This document shows positions 20,182-31,075 of a stretch of DNA of 47,938 bases, in pieces; positions within the stretch are counted from its first letter, which is position 1; each line of letters starts with the position of its first letter. The notes beneath the pieces were generated by a model. The model had not been told where the DNA came from. It saw only the letters and a program-made list of their open reading frames with translations, and did no database searches. The translations under genes and the position numbers were made by a program. The stretch comes from an uncultured Bacteroidia bacterium (GTDB taxonomy: Bacteria; Bacteroidota; Bacteroidia; Bacteroidales; UBA932): positions 1-47,938 of the forward strand of contig CADAND010000013.1 in assembly GCA_902789245.1 (NCBI GenBank), in the 5' to 3' direction.

Positions 20182-23154
20182 ATGAGGTTGAAAACACTGC
20201 TGACCACGTTGCTCGCGCTGGCATGCTGCGCCTCGGCGCCCGCGGCCGCCCAGGACGGCGACCTGCGTTCCTGGGAGCAGGCGATGCGCCTTTACGATGA
20301 CGGGCTCTACGAACAGGCCCGCATTCGTTTCGAGGAGATGCCCGACGGCCCGCTAAGCGACGGCTACGAAGTGCTCTGCGCCCTGAAGATGCAGACGTCC
20401 GACAGCGACGCCCTGCTCTCGGCCTACCGCCTGCGCTATCCGTCGTCGCGCCTGAGCGGCGCGCTCCACCTGGAGCAGGCGCGCATCCTCTTCGACCGGA
20501 AGAAATATCAGCAGGCCGCGACTGAGTTCTCTTTCGTGAGCTCGGCGGACCTGGAGCAGGAAGAACTTGCGGAATACATTTTCAAGTGCGGCTTCTGCGC
20601 CTTCAGCCTGGGCCAGTACGCCGAGGCGACCCGCTTCTTCACCCTGCTGGAGTCGCTCCCGCTGTCGGACTACACGGCCCCGGGGCGCTACTTCACCGGC
20701 ATCATGCTGTATGAGAACAGGCAGTTCGCCGAGGCGGAGGCCAATTTCTGGCTGGCCTCGGCCGACAACCGTTTCCAGGCGCTGACGGATTTCTACATCG
20801 TCGACTGCGAATTCAACCAGAAGAACTATGACTTCGTGATCCGCGAGGGCTCGCGCATCTACGAGAGCCTCCCGCCCGAGCGCCGCGAGCGCGTGGCGCG
20901 CGTGCTCTCGGAGTCGTACCTGATCAAGGGCGAAAAGGAGAAGGCCCGCGAGTACTACGACGACCTCTCGCACGAGGACATGAACCGCAAGGACTTCTTC
21001 TACGCGGGCACGGTGCTCTACTCCGTGAACGATTATGCCGGCGCCATCGACAATTTCCTGAACATGGGCAGCCGGGCGGATTCGCTCGGCCAGGTGGCCA
21101 ACTACCTGCTGGCCAACTCCTACATACGCACGCATGACCAGGTGTCGGCGATGCAGGCCTTCTACGACGCCTCGAAGGTGGACTTCGATCCGGAAATCAC
21201 GGAGGACGCCGCGTTCAACTACGCCAAGCTGGCCTTCGACCTCAATAAGGACACCGCCGGCTTCGCCCGCTACATCGAGCGCTGGTCCACGAAGGCGCGC
21301 GGCGACATGATCTATGGCTACATGGCCCTGGCGGCCCTGGTGGACAAGGACTACGCCGGCGCGGTGGCGGCCTACGACAATATCGACGAGCTGACGCCCG
21401 ACATGCGGAACAACTACACCAAGGCCAACTTCCTGCGCGGCGAGCAGCTGTTCGCCAGCGGCTCGTACCGCGACGCGGCCCCGTTCTTCCGGGCCACGGC
21501 CTACTACGTCCCCCGTACGGACCGGCTCAACCAGCTGTCGCGCTACTGGATGGGCGAGGCCTACTACCGTTCCGGGAATTACAAGGACGCCGGCGACGTG
21601 TTCACCGAGCTGCACAACGCCGCCGCGCTGGACGACCGCATCGAGGGTCGGCTGCTGCCGTACAACATCGGCTACAGCTACTTCAAGCGGGGAGAATACG
21701 CCGCTGCGGCCCGCTGGTTCGACAGCTACATCGCCTTAGGCGACCCGACGGCGCGCGAGGATGCGATGAACCGCCGGGCGGACTGCGACTTCGGCCGCCG
21801 CGACTACAAGGCGGCCGTCAATTCCTACCAGAAGGTGATGACGGAATACTTCACGCCGGACAACATCTACCCGTACTACCAGCAGGCGGTGGCCTATGGC
21901 CTGGCGGGCGACAAGCGCCGCAAGGTGTCCACGCTCCTGCATGTCGAGGACGCCACCCCCGGCGTCCCCCTCTACGAGGAGGCGCTCTACGAACTGGGTC
22001 GCGCGCAGATGGACCAGAAGAACAATAACGACGCGATCCGCACCTTCACGCGGCTGCGCCACAATACCAAGGACAATACCTGGGTGGCGCGGGCGATGAT
22101 CGGCCTGGGCATGGTGTACCGCAATATGTCCGAATATGACGCGGCGCTGGAATACAACAAGGAAGTCGTCCGCCTGATGCCGAACAGCGACTACGCCGGC
22201 GAGGCGATGGCGGCGATCGAGTCCATCTACACCGCCCGGCGCCAGCCGGAGAAGTTCCTCGAATACGTGGAGCAGAATTCCCTCGCGCAGGGACGCAGCG
22301 ACGCCGACCGCGAGAAGATGTATTTCAACACCGCCGAGCAGCTCTACCTGGCCGGCAACCACCAGCAGTCCGCGGCCACGCTGCGCAAGTACCTGGAAGA
22401 GTATCCGGGCGGTGCCGACCGGCTGCTGGCGGAGTTCTACCTGGCCGAGTGCTACAACGCCCTCGGCGAGAAGGAGCAGGCCGTCAGCCACTACGCCGCC
22501 GCGACCGCGGGCGAGTCCGTCTATTCCTTCTCCGAGATGGCGCGCCTGCGCTATGCCGAGCTCTCGTACGGGCTGGAACGCTATCAGGACGCCTTCAAGG
22601 GCTATCAGGAGCTGCTCGCCACCGCGCGGATGGACGCCAACAAGCAGACCGCCCGCGTGGGCATGATGCGCGCCGCCTACCGGAGCAAGGACTACGCGAC
22701 GGCGATCTCCTCCGCCGACGAGGTGTCCGCCCTGCGGGGCCTCTCGGGCGATCTGAAGCGCGAGGCGTCCTTCGTCAAGGCGAAGTCCAGCCTGGCCACC
22801 TCGCAGCGCGAGCAGGCGATGCGCCTGTTCCGCGAACTCGCAAGCGATCCTTCGACGGCCATCGGGGCCGAATCCGAATACCTGGTGATCCAGAACCTCT
22901 ACGACACCGGCAAGTTCGACACCGTGGGCGATGAGGTGTATGCCTTCTCGCAGAAGGCCGGCGACCAGTCCTACTGGCTGGCGCGGGCGTACCTGACGCT
23001 GGGCGACTCCTTCGCGGAGCGCGGGCAGTATACCCAGGCCAAGGCCACCTTCGAGAGCATCCGGGACGGTTATGAACCCGAGAAGGGCGCTGACGACATC
23101 CTCGACAGCGTCAAGATGAGACTGGAACGTCTCGCCACCCTAATGAATGAGTAA
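20182..23154 (+). CDS. Large secreted tetratricopeptide repeat protein
   Basis: The 990-residue protein has a signal peptide (MRLKTLLTTLLALACCASAPAAAQ) followed almost entirely by TPR-like helical repeats (for example RLYDDGLYEQARIRFEEMP, YFKRGEYAAAARWFDSYIAL, NNNDAIRTFTRLR). It is expected in the periplasm or at the inner face of the outer membrane, as a scaffold. It has no transmembrane segment after the signal. The next gene, an outer-membrane barrel, starts four bases after its stop, so the two are probably made together and may form a complex. No enzymatic motif is visible. Confidence 0.85.
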   Translation: MRLKTLLTTLLALACCASAPAAAQDGDLRSWEQAMRLYDDGLYEQARIRFEEMPDGPLSDGYEVLCALKMQTSDSDALLSAYRLRYPSSRLSGALHLEQARILFDRKKYQQAATEFSFVSSADLEQEELAEYIFKCGFCAFSLGQYAEATRFFTLLESLPLSDYTAPGRYFTGIMLYENRQFAEAEANFWLASADNRFQALTDFYIVDCEFNQKNYDFVIREGSRIYESLPPERRERVARVLSESYLIKGEKEKAREYYDDLSHEDMNRKDFFYAGTVLYSVNDYAGAIDNFLNMGSRADSLGQVANYLLANSYIRTHDQVSAMQAFYDASKVDFDPEITEDAAFNYAKLAFDLNKDTAGFARYIERWSTKARGDMIYGYMALAALVDKDYAGAVAAYDNIDELTPDMRNNYTKANFLRGEQLFASGSYRDAAPFFRATAYYVPRTDRLNQLSRYWMGEAYYRSGNYKDAGDVFTELHNAAALDDRIEGRLLPYNIGYSYFKRGEYAAAARWFDSYIALGDPTAREDAMNRRADCDFGRRDYKAAVNSYQKVMTEYFTPDNIYPYYQQAVAYGLAGDKRRKVSTLLHVEDATPGVPLYEEALYELGRAQMDQKNNNDAIRTFTRLRHNTKDNTWVARAMIGLGMVYRNMSEYDAALEYNKEVVRLMPNSDYAGEAMAAIESIYTARRQPEKFLEYVEQNSLAQGRSDADREKMYFNTAEQLYLAGNHQQSAATLRKYLEEYPGGADRLLAEFYLAECYNALGEKEQAVSHYAAATAGESVYSFSEMARLRYAELSYGLERYQDAFKGYQELLATARMDANKQTARVGMMRAAYRSKDYATAISSADEVSALRGLSGDLKREASFVKAKSSLATSQREQAMRLFRELASDPSTAIGAESEYLVIQNLYDTGKFDTVGDEVYAFSQKAGDQSYWLARAYLTLGDSFAERGQYTQAKATFESIRDGYEPEKGADDILDSVKMRLERLATLMNE

Positions 23155-23158
23155 GCGT

Positions 23159-24805
23159 ATGAAAAGAATCAATCTGGCAATTGCCGTGATGGCGCTCTGC
23201 GCGCCGCTTTCCGCACAGAATATCAACCAGTCCGTGCAGGTGACCAACGATTACGTGTCCCGTTTCTCGGACTTCCAGAAGACGACCACGGGCCTGCAGG
23301 TGCCGGACTCGCTGTACCGCTTCGACTATGCGTTTGACTATTCGGTCTTCGAGACGCCCTACAAGGGCTCCTACGAGTTCTCCCCGTACCGGATCGCCGT
23401 GACGCCCGAGGCACGCCTGTATGACGGCAGCAAGTTCTTCCTGCGCGCCGGAGCGGGCTACTCCATCCATCCGCAGTTCGAGATGGCCTGGCAGATGTTC
23501 CAGTCCCAGGACTTCGCCATCGGCGTTTTCGCCGAAGCGGGGGGCTACGCGGGCAAGTACAGCCGCCGCGGGGCGGCCGACCCGTTCTCCGGCCATGACC
23601 TGAGCGGCCGCGTCGGCCTGGGCGGTCAGTACCTGCGCCCGGCGACGCGCCTGTCCTATCACTTCGGCTACGAAGGCATCTTCGCCGGCATGGACGGGGC
23701 GGATCCGTACTATCGCAGCGGCTTCAGCTCCGTCATCGCGGCGGGCCGCATCCAGTCGCGCGAGCGGCCGGGAAACCAGATGTTCTACGACATAGACGTG
23801 CAGTACCGTTACTCCAGTGACGAAGGCCGCGTGCAGGGGGAAGCCCGCGCTTCGGGCGAGAACAACCTCCGCGTGGCCCTGTCGGCCGGTCCGGTGCTTG
23901 CCAGCAAATACCGCATCCTGGTGGACGGCATCTTCGAGCTGGAATCGCTGCGCGGCGAGGATTTCCTCTCGGGTTCCGCCCTGCACGGCGAGATGTTCGG
24001 CGGCAGGCGGATGGCCTGTCTGGGGACCATCAAGCCGCACGTGGACTTCCTGCTGGGCCCGGTCCGGCTGGACGCTGGCGTCCGGGTGGATTACACCAAG
24101 GGAACGGAGCAGGGAGCTTTCACCGTCTCGCCGGACGTGACGGCCCGGATGGCGCTGCTGGACGCGGATATGGAACTGACGGCCAGCGTGAGCGGCGGAC
24201 AGTATATCCAGAGCCACTACGCCGTCAAGCAGATCAACCACTTCGCTTTCCTGAAGGGCTCTTCCGCCAAGATTTCCCGCGAGAAGCTGCACGTCCGTGC
24301 AGGCGTGCAGGGACATGTGCGGTCCCGCCTGCAGTATGAGATCCAGGCCGGCTATGTCTCCTACCTGGGCATGCCGCTCGCTTCGCTCTACGGTGTGGAG
24401 CCGGTGGACTACGATTCCGCTTACATCCAGGGCCGCTTCTCCTGGCGCGGCCCCCGGCTGGAGCTGGACCTCACGGGCGGATACAGCTACCTCCGCCTGT
24501 ACGGCAACTCCGCCGCCTACGCCCCGCCTGCAGCCACGGGCGAACTGCGCGGCCGTTACAACTGGGACAACCGCTTCTGGCTGGGTCTCTTCGTGGAGGC
24601 GCAGTCCTCGCGCCTGTCGCTGGCCGGAGACCGCGTATGGATGCCCTGGTTCGTGAATCCGGGCCTGACGCTCGAGTATCAGGCCAGCGCCCGCTGGAGC
24701 TTCTGGGCCGAGGCGGGTAACCTCCTGGGAATGGCCATCGAGCGGGCCCCGGGCTTCGTTGAAAAAGGCCAGTACGGGACTGTTGGTTTCAGCCTCAAAC
24801 TGTAG
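23159..24805 (+). CDS. Outer-membrane beta-barrel protein, TonB-receptor-like barrel
   Basis: This 548-residue protein has a signal peptide (MKRINLAIAVMALCAPLSAQ) and alternating amphipathic beta strands throughout, ending in VGFSLKL, a typical C-terminal barrel strand. There is no N-terminal plug domain or SusC-like carboxypeptidase-like domain, so it is not a full TonB-dependent receptor. An ATG at 23147 overlaps the TPR stop; 23159 is chosen because it gives a proper signal peptide. Coupling to the TPR gene suggests an outer-membrane export, assembly or anchoring pair. The cargo is unknown. Confidence 0.75.
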   Translation: MKRINLAIAVMALCAPLSAQNINQSVQVTNDYVSRFSDFQKTTTGLQVPDSLYRFDYAFDYSVFETPYKGSYEFSPYRIAVTPEARLYDGSKFFLRAGAGYSIHPQFEMAWQMFQSQDFAIGVFAEAGGYAGKYSRRGAADPFSGHDLSGRVGLGGQYLRPATRLSYHFGYEGIFAGMDGADPYYRSGFSSVIAAGRIQSRERPGNQMFYDIDVQYRYSSDEGRVQGEARASGENNLRVALSAGPVLASKYRILVDGIFELESLRGEDFLSGSALHGEMFGGRRMACLGTIKPHVDFLLGPVRLDAGVRVDYTKGTEQGAFTVSPDVTARMALLDADMELTASVSGGQYIQSHYAVKQINHFAFLKGSSAKISREKLHVRAGVQGHVRSRLQYEIQAGYVSYLGMPLASLYGVEPVDYDSAYIQGRFSWRGPRLELDLTGGYSYLRLYGNSAAYAPPAATGELRGRYNWDNRFWLGLFVEAQSSRLSLAGDRVWMPWFVNPGLTLEYQASARWSFWAEAGNLLGMAIERAPGFVEKGQYGTVGFSLKL

Positions 24806-24825
24806 GAAAATCCGGTAGAATTTCG

Positions 24826-24833
24826 TACCTTTG
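24826..24833 (+). promoter_or_regulatory. gyrB promoter -7 box
   Basis: TACCTTTG lies in the short gap after the barrel gene, 27 nt before the gyrB start, so gyrB probably has its own promoter. Confidence 0.6.
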
Positions 24834-24854
24834 ACGGATTTTAAGAGATACTAA

Positions 24855-26870
<2,016 letters not shown>

Positions 26871-26872
26871 TG

Positions 26873-26896
26873 TCATTCTGAGTGAAACGAAGAATC
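26873..26896. repeat. Short REP-like unit after gyrB
   Basis: GTCATTCTGAGTGAAACGAA followed by GAATCT matches the border pattern of the hairpin array at 3203-3338. Confidence 0.5.
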
Positions 26897-26906
26897 TAAA
26901 CCTGAT

Positions 26907-28169
26907 ATGTTGGATATTTTTGACAGAATCGAACGCGACAGCGGCGGCCCCATCGGACAGTATTTCGAGCAGGGCTTCGGCTATTATATGTATCCCCGCC
27001 TGGAGGGCGAACTCGGCCCCCACATGGTCTTCAACGGCACCCCGGTGCTTAACTGGAGCCTGAACAACTACCTGGGCCTGGCCAACCACCCGGCCGTCCG
27101 CAAGGCGGACGCCGAGGCGGCGGCGCAGTGGGGCCTGGCGTACCCGATGGGCGCCCGCATGATGAGCGGCCACACCCGCTATCACGAGCAGCTCGAGCAG
27201 ACCTTCGCCAAATTCGAGAAGAAGGAGGACGCCTTCCTCTACAACTTCGGCTACCAGGGCATCGTGTCCACGATCGACGCGCTGACCGCGCGCCACGACG
27301 TCATCGTCTATGACGCCGAGTGCCACGCCTGCCTGCTGGACGGCATCCGCCTGCACATCGGCGAGAAGTTCAAGTACCGCCACAACAACATCGCCGACTG
27401 CGAGAAAGTGCTCGCCCACGCCTGCCAGGTGGCGGAGGAGAACGGCGGCGGCGTGCTGCTGATCACCGAGGGCGTGTTCGGCATGACCGGCGCGCTCGGC
27501 ATCCTGGACCAGATCGCCGCACTGAAGAAGAAATACAAGTTCCGCATCCTGATCGACGACGCCCACGGCTTCGGCCTGCTGGGCGCGCACGGACGCGGCA
27601 CCTCCGAGCAGCTGGGCTGCATGGACGATATCGACCTGTACATCGGCGCCTTCGCCAAGTCGATGGCCTCGATCGGCGGCTTCGTCGCCGGCCCGCACAA
27701 GATCATCAACTACCTGCGCGCCAACATGCGCAGCCAGATGTACGCCAAGTCCCTGCCGATGCCGCTCGTGATCGGCAACATGAAGCGCATGGAGATCATC
27801 GATTCTCCCGAGGGCGACGCCCTCCGCGCGAAGTGCTGGCAGATCACCCACGCCATCCAGGACGGTTTCAAGAAGGAAGGCTTCGACATCGGCGAGGCCC
27901 AGGCCTGCGTGACGCCGGTCCACATCTTCGGCGGTGTGGCCCAGGCCACCAAGATGGCCAAGGACCTGCGCGAGAACTACAAGATCTTCTGCTCGATGGT
28001 CATCTACCCGGTGATCCCGAAGGGTATGATCATCTTCCGCATCGTCTCCACGGCCGCCCACACGATGGAGGACGTGGAGTACACGCTCAAGGCTTTCAAG
28101 GAGATCAAGGCGAAGCTCGACGCCGGCCAGTACGACGGCGACGACATCGCCTCCATGACCATCCAGTAA
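26907..28169 (+). CDS. Alpha-oxoamine synthase, probable serine palmitoyltransferase
   Basis: A PLP-dependent fold-type I enzyme of 420 residues that condenses an amino acid with an acyl-CoA. Landmarks are NNYLGLANHP, MGARMMSGHTRYHEQLE, DAECHACLLDGIRLH, IDDAHGFGLLG and the PLP-lysine motif GAFAKSMASIGGF. That last form resembles bacterial serine palmitoyltransferases (GTFSKSLASIGGF in Bacteroides, from memory) more than KBL or BioF. SPT makes 3-ketosphinganine, the first step of sphingolipid synthesis in Bacteroidota. The SDR downstream could be the following reductase. BioF- or KBL-like activity remains possible. It lies in the gyrB-to-tig run. Confidence 0.7.
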   Translation: MLDIFDRIERDSGGPIGQYFEQGFGYYMYPRLEGELGPHMVFNGTPVLNWSLNNYLGLANHPAVRKADAEAAAQWGLAYPMGARMMSGHTRYHEQLEQTFAKFEKKEDAFLYNFGYQGIVSTIDALTARHDVIVYDAECHACLLDGIRLHIGEKFKYRHNNIADCEKVLAHACQVAEENGGGVLLITEGVFGMTGALGILDQIAALKKKYKFRILIDDAHGFGLLGAHGRGTSEQLGCMDDIDLYIGAFAKSMASIGGFVAGPHKIINYLRANMRSQMYAKSLPMPLVIGNMKRMEIIDSPEGDALRAKCWQITHAIQDGFKKEGFDIGEAQACVTPVHIFGGVAQATKMAKDLRENYKIFCSMVIYPVIPKGMIIFRIVSTAAHTMEDVEYTLKAFKEIKAKLDAGQYDGDDIASMTIQ

Positions 28170-28198
28170 CCAGTCATTCCGCTTATTTATAGTCATTC

Positions 28199-28223
28199 CG
28201 GGCTTGACCCGGAATCTCCAGGC
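28199..28223. repeat. REP-like hairpin between SPT-like and SDR genes
   Basis: An AGTCATTCCGGG stem, a short loop and CCCGGAATCTC match the third unit of the array at 3278-3304. A partial unit precedes it at about 28174. Confidence 0.65.
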
Positions 28224-28226
28224 GCC

Positions 28227-29039
28227 ATGGTAGAACTGAAAGACAAAGTAATCATCGTCACAGGAGCCAGCTCGGGTATCGGGCTGGCCTCTGCGCGTCA
28301 ATTCGGCAGCGAAGGCGCCCGGGTCGTGATGGCCGCGCGCTCCCTTGGCAGGCTCGAGGAGCTGGCGCCCTCTGTCGCTCCGGCGGAGCGCGTGCTCTGC
28401 GTGCAGTGCGACGTGACGCGTGAGGAGGATTGCCGCGCCCTGGTGGAGGCGACCGTGGCCCGCTTCGGCCGCATCGACATCCTGGTCAACAACGCCGGCA
28501 TCTCGATGCGCGCGATGTTCAAGGACCTGGATCTCAAGGTGATCCATTCCCTGATGGACGTCAACTTCTGGGGAACGGTCAACTGCACGAAGTTCGCGCT
28601 GCCGTACCTGCTGGCGTCGAGGGGTTCCGTGGTGGGGGTGATCTCCATCGCCGGTTATTCCGCGCTGCCCGCGCGGACCGGCTACAGTGCCTCGAAGTAT
28701 GCCATCCGCGGCTTCCTGGACACGATCCGGATCGAGCACCTGAAGGACGGACTCAACGTCCTCGTGTTCGCCCCCGGCTACACATCTTCGAACGTCCGCA
28801 ACGCGGCCCTGACCGCCGACGGCTCCGCCCAGGGCGAGACGCCGCTCGACGAGGGCAAGCTGATGAGCGCGGAGGATTGCGCGAAGCGCCTTTCCCGTGC
28901 GCTGCGCCACCGCCGCTCGCAGGTCATCCTGACCCCGCTGGGGCGCGCGACCGTGCTGCTCCACCGCCTGTTCCCGCGCCTGCTGGACCGTCTGACCTAC
29001 AGTTACATCGCCCGCGAGGCGGGCAGCCCGTTCAAATAG
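28227..29039 (+). CDS. Short-chain dehydrogenase/reductase
   Basis: The 270-residue NAD(P)-binding oxidoreductase has TGASSGIG (cofactor loop), NNAGIS and the catalytic Ser and YSASK (ISIAGYSALPARTGYSASKYA). The C-terminal hydrophobic and basic extension (LLHRLFPRLLDRLTYSYIAR) could lie on the membrane, as in 3-ketosphinganine reductase-like enzymes. Placement right after the SPT-like gene supports reduction of 3-ketosphinganine, but this is inference; SDRs are too diverse for substrate assignment by sequence. It precedes the HDIG gene by seven bases. Confidence 0.85.
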   Translation: MVELKDKVIIVTGASSGIGLASARQFGSEGARVVMAARSLGRLEELAPSVAPAERVLCVQCDVTREEDCRALVEATVARFGRIDILVNNAGISMRAMFKDLDLKVIHSLMDVNFWGTVNCTKFALPYLLASRGSVVGVISIAGYSALPARTGYSASKYAIRGFLDTIRIEHLKDGLNVLVFAPGYTSSNVRNAALTADGSAQGETPLDEGKLMSAEDCAKRLSRALRHRRSQVILTPLGRATVLLHRLFPRLLDRLTYSYIAREAGSPFK

Positions 29040-29046
29040 CCGCCCG

Positions 29047-31071
29047 ATGAGACCTTCGCTCCGCATACTGTTCCCGCTCGGCATCGCGTTCCTTCTGCTG
29101 GTCCTGCTGATGCCGCGCAGCGCCAAGTTCGCTTACGACTACCATAAGGGGCGGACCTGGAAGTACGAGACGCTCTACGCGCAGTTCGACTTCCCGATCT
29201 ACAAGACCGAGGAGCAGATGCTCGCGGAGCGGGGCGAGGTGTCGGAGCCTATTCCTTATTTCCGCTATTCCGACGAAGTCGTCACGCGCAGCCTGCTCGC
29301 GGCCGAGCGCCTCGAGCTGAAGACGCTGCGCAGCGCGACCGTCTCCGCCCTTCGCGCCATCTATCAGAAGGGCGTGATGGCCGACGACCAGAATCGGAAG
29401 GACAGCGAGGCTGCTCCGGAAGTGATTTATATCCAGCGCGATAAGCGCGCCACCAAGGTGCCTTTCTCCGAGGTGTACCGCCTCACGGATGCGCGTGCGC
29501 GGCTGCTCTCCGAGCTGTCGGCGCTGTCCGACGCCAACGTGGACTCGCTGCTGCGCGTCTCCGGCGCCTATGCGCTGCTGGTGCCGAACCTGCTCTATGA
29601 CGAACAGACCACGGCGCTGGTGCACGCCGAATCCAACATGAGCGTGTCGCCCACGTCAGGCTACGTGAATGCCGGCCAGCTGATCGTCAGGGAGGGCGAG
29701 ATCGTGACGGGGGAGATCGCGCAAATGCTCGATTCTTACAAGCGCGAATTCGAGGCCAACATGGGCACCAACCGCTCTCCGGCCCTGATGCTGCTGGGCA
29801 ACATCCTGATCGCCCTGGTCCTCGTGACGCTGCTGTACCTGTCCATCCTGCTGAATAACAAGCGGATCCTGCGGGATTCCCGTTTCCCGTACGTGGTGAC
29901 CGTCTTCCTGCTGGGCGCGCTGACGGCGCTGATCCTGGTCCGCGTGGACGAGAAGATCCTCTACTACGTGCCCTTTACCCTGGTGGCCCTGCTGCTGCAG
30001 GCCTTCATGAAGAACCGCTTCGTGGTGCCGCTCTACGTGGTGTCGCTGCTGCCGCTGCTGATTTTCAGCCACGACGGGGCCGTGCTCTTCGTGATGTATT
30101 TCGTGGCCGGTATGGTGGCGACGCTCGTGTTCCGCTACTTCAACCGGGGCTGGAAGCAGTTCATCACCGCGCTGATCACCTTCGGTGTGCTGGCGCTCGC
30201 TTACCTGGGCTTCCACGCCGCCGAGCTGGTGGCTGGCAATGTCTGGTCCGCGCTGCTGAGCCTCTTCATCGGCTCGATGCTGACGGTGGCCGGCTATCCG
30301 CTGGTCTATCTCTTCGAGCGCCTCTTCAACCTGGTGTCCAATTCCCGCCTGATCGAACTCTGCGATGTGTCCAACCCGCTGATCCGCGAGCTGGAGCAGA
30401 AGGCGCCCGGCACGTTCCAGCACTCGCTGCAGGTGATGAATATGGTGGACGTCGTGGCGCGCGCGGTCGATGCCAATGCCGACCTGGTGCGCGCGGCTGC
30501 CCTGTACCACGATATCGGCAAGCTGTACAATCCGCTGTGCTTCGTGGAGAACGAATCGCTGGTCCTGCGGGACGGCAGTCCGCGCTACCACGAGGGCATG
30601 CCTCCCGAGCAGAGCGCCCGGGAGATCATCCGCCACGTCCCCGAGGGCGTGGAGCTGGCGCAGAAGCACCGCCTGCCGGAAATGATCATCGACTTCATCC
30701 GCACCCACCACGGCACCACCACGACCGGCTATTTCTACAGCCAGTTCCTCTCGGCCGGCGGCGATCCCGCCCGGGCGGACGAGTTCCGCTATCCGGGCAT
30801 CAAGCCGGAGACCAAGGAGCAGATTATCCTGATGCTCTGCGACAGCATCGAGGCCGCTTCCCGGACCCTGACCGAGTACACGCCGGAAGCGTATTCCGCC
30901 TTTGTGGAGCGCATCGTGGCCGGCAAGATGGAGGAGGGCCAGTTCGAGCACGCCGACATTTCCATCAGCGAGCTCGGCACGGTCAAGGAGACCATCAAGC
31001 AGTATATCGCGCAGACCCACCACGGGCGGGTCGCCTATCCCAAGAGAATAAACAAAAAGAACACAAAATAG
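29047..31071 (+). CDS. 7TM-HD (PgpH-like) phosphohydrolase
   Basis: The 674-residue membrane enzyme has an N-terminal TM, an extracytoplasmic 7TMR-HDED-type domain (about 30-245), seven membrane helices (about 250-430) and a cytoplasmic HD domain. The metal ligands are in HSLQVMNMVDVV and LYHDIGKLYNP, with IRTHHGTTTTGYFYS further on. The family includes PgpH, a c-di-AMP phosphodiesterase; c-di-AMP is the expected but unproven substrate. Length is close to Bacteroidota relatives. It lies between the SDR (seven bases) and the trigger factor gene (four bases). Confidence 0.9.
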   Translation: MRPSLRILFPLGIAFLLLVLLMPRSAKFAYDYHKGRTWKYETLYAQFDFPIYKTEEQMLAERGEVSEPIPYFRYSDEVVTRSLLAAERLELKTLRSATVSALRAIYQKGVMADDQNRKDSEAAPEVIYIQRDKRATKVPFSEVYRLTDARARLLSELSALSDANVDSLLRVSGAYALLVPNLLYDEQTTALVHAESNMSVSPTSGYVNAGQLIVREGEIVTGEIAQMLDSYKREFEANMGTNRSPALMLLGNILIALVLVTLLYLSILLNNKRILRDSRFPYVVTVFLLGALTALILVRVDEKILYYVPFTLVALLLQAFMKNRFVVPLYVVSLLPLLIFSHDGAVLFVMYFVAGMVATLVFRYFNRGWKQFITALITFGVLALAYLGFHAAELVAGNVWSALLSLFIGSMLTVAGYPLVYLFERLFNLVSNSRLIELCDVSNPLIRELEQKAPGTFQHSLQVMNMVDVVARAVDANADLVRAAALYHDIGKLYNPLCFVENESLVLRDGSPRYHEGMPPEQSAREIIRHVPEGVELAQKHRLPEMIIDFIRTHHGTTTTGYFYSQFLSAGGDPARADEFRYPGIKPETKEQIILMLCDSIEAASRTLTEYTPEAYSAFVERIVAGKMEEGQFEHADISISELGTVKETIKQYIAQTHHGRVAYPKRINKKNTK

Positions 31072-31075
31072 CGTT

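Noticed and set aside
26871-26906. Intrinsic terminator after gyrB
   Set aside because: The sequence is a REP-like unit with a weak stem and no T run, so read-through into the SPT-like gene is plausible.
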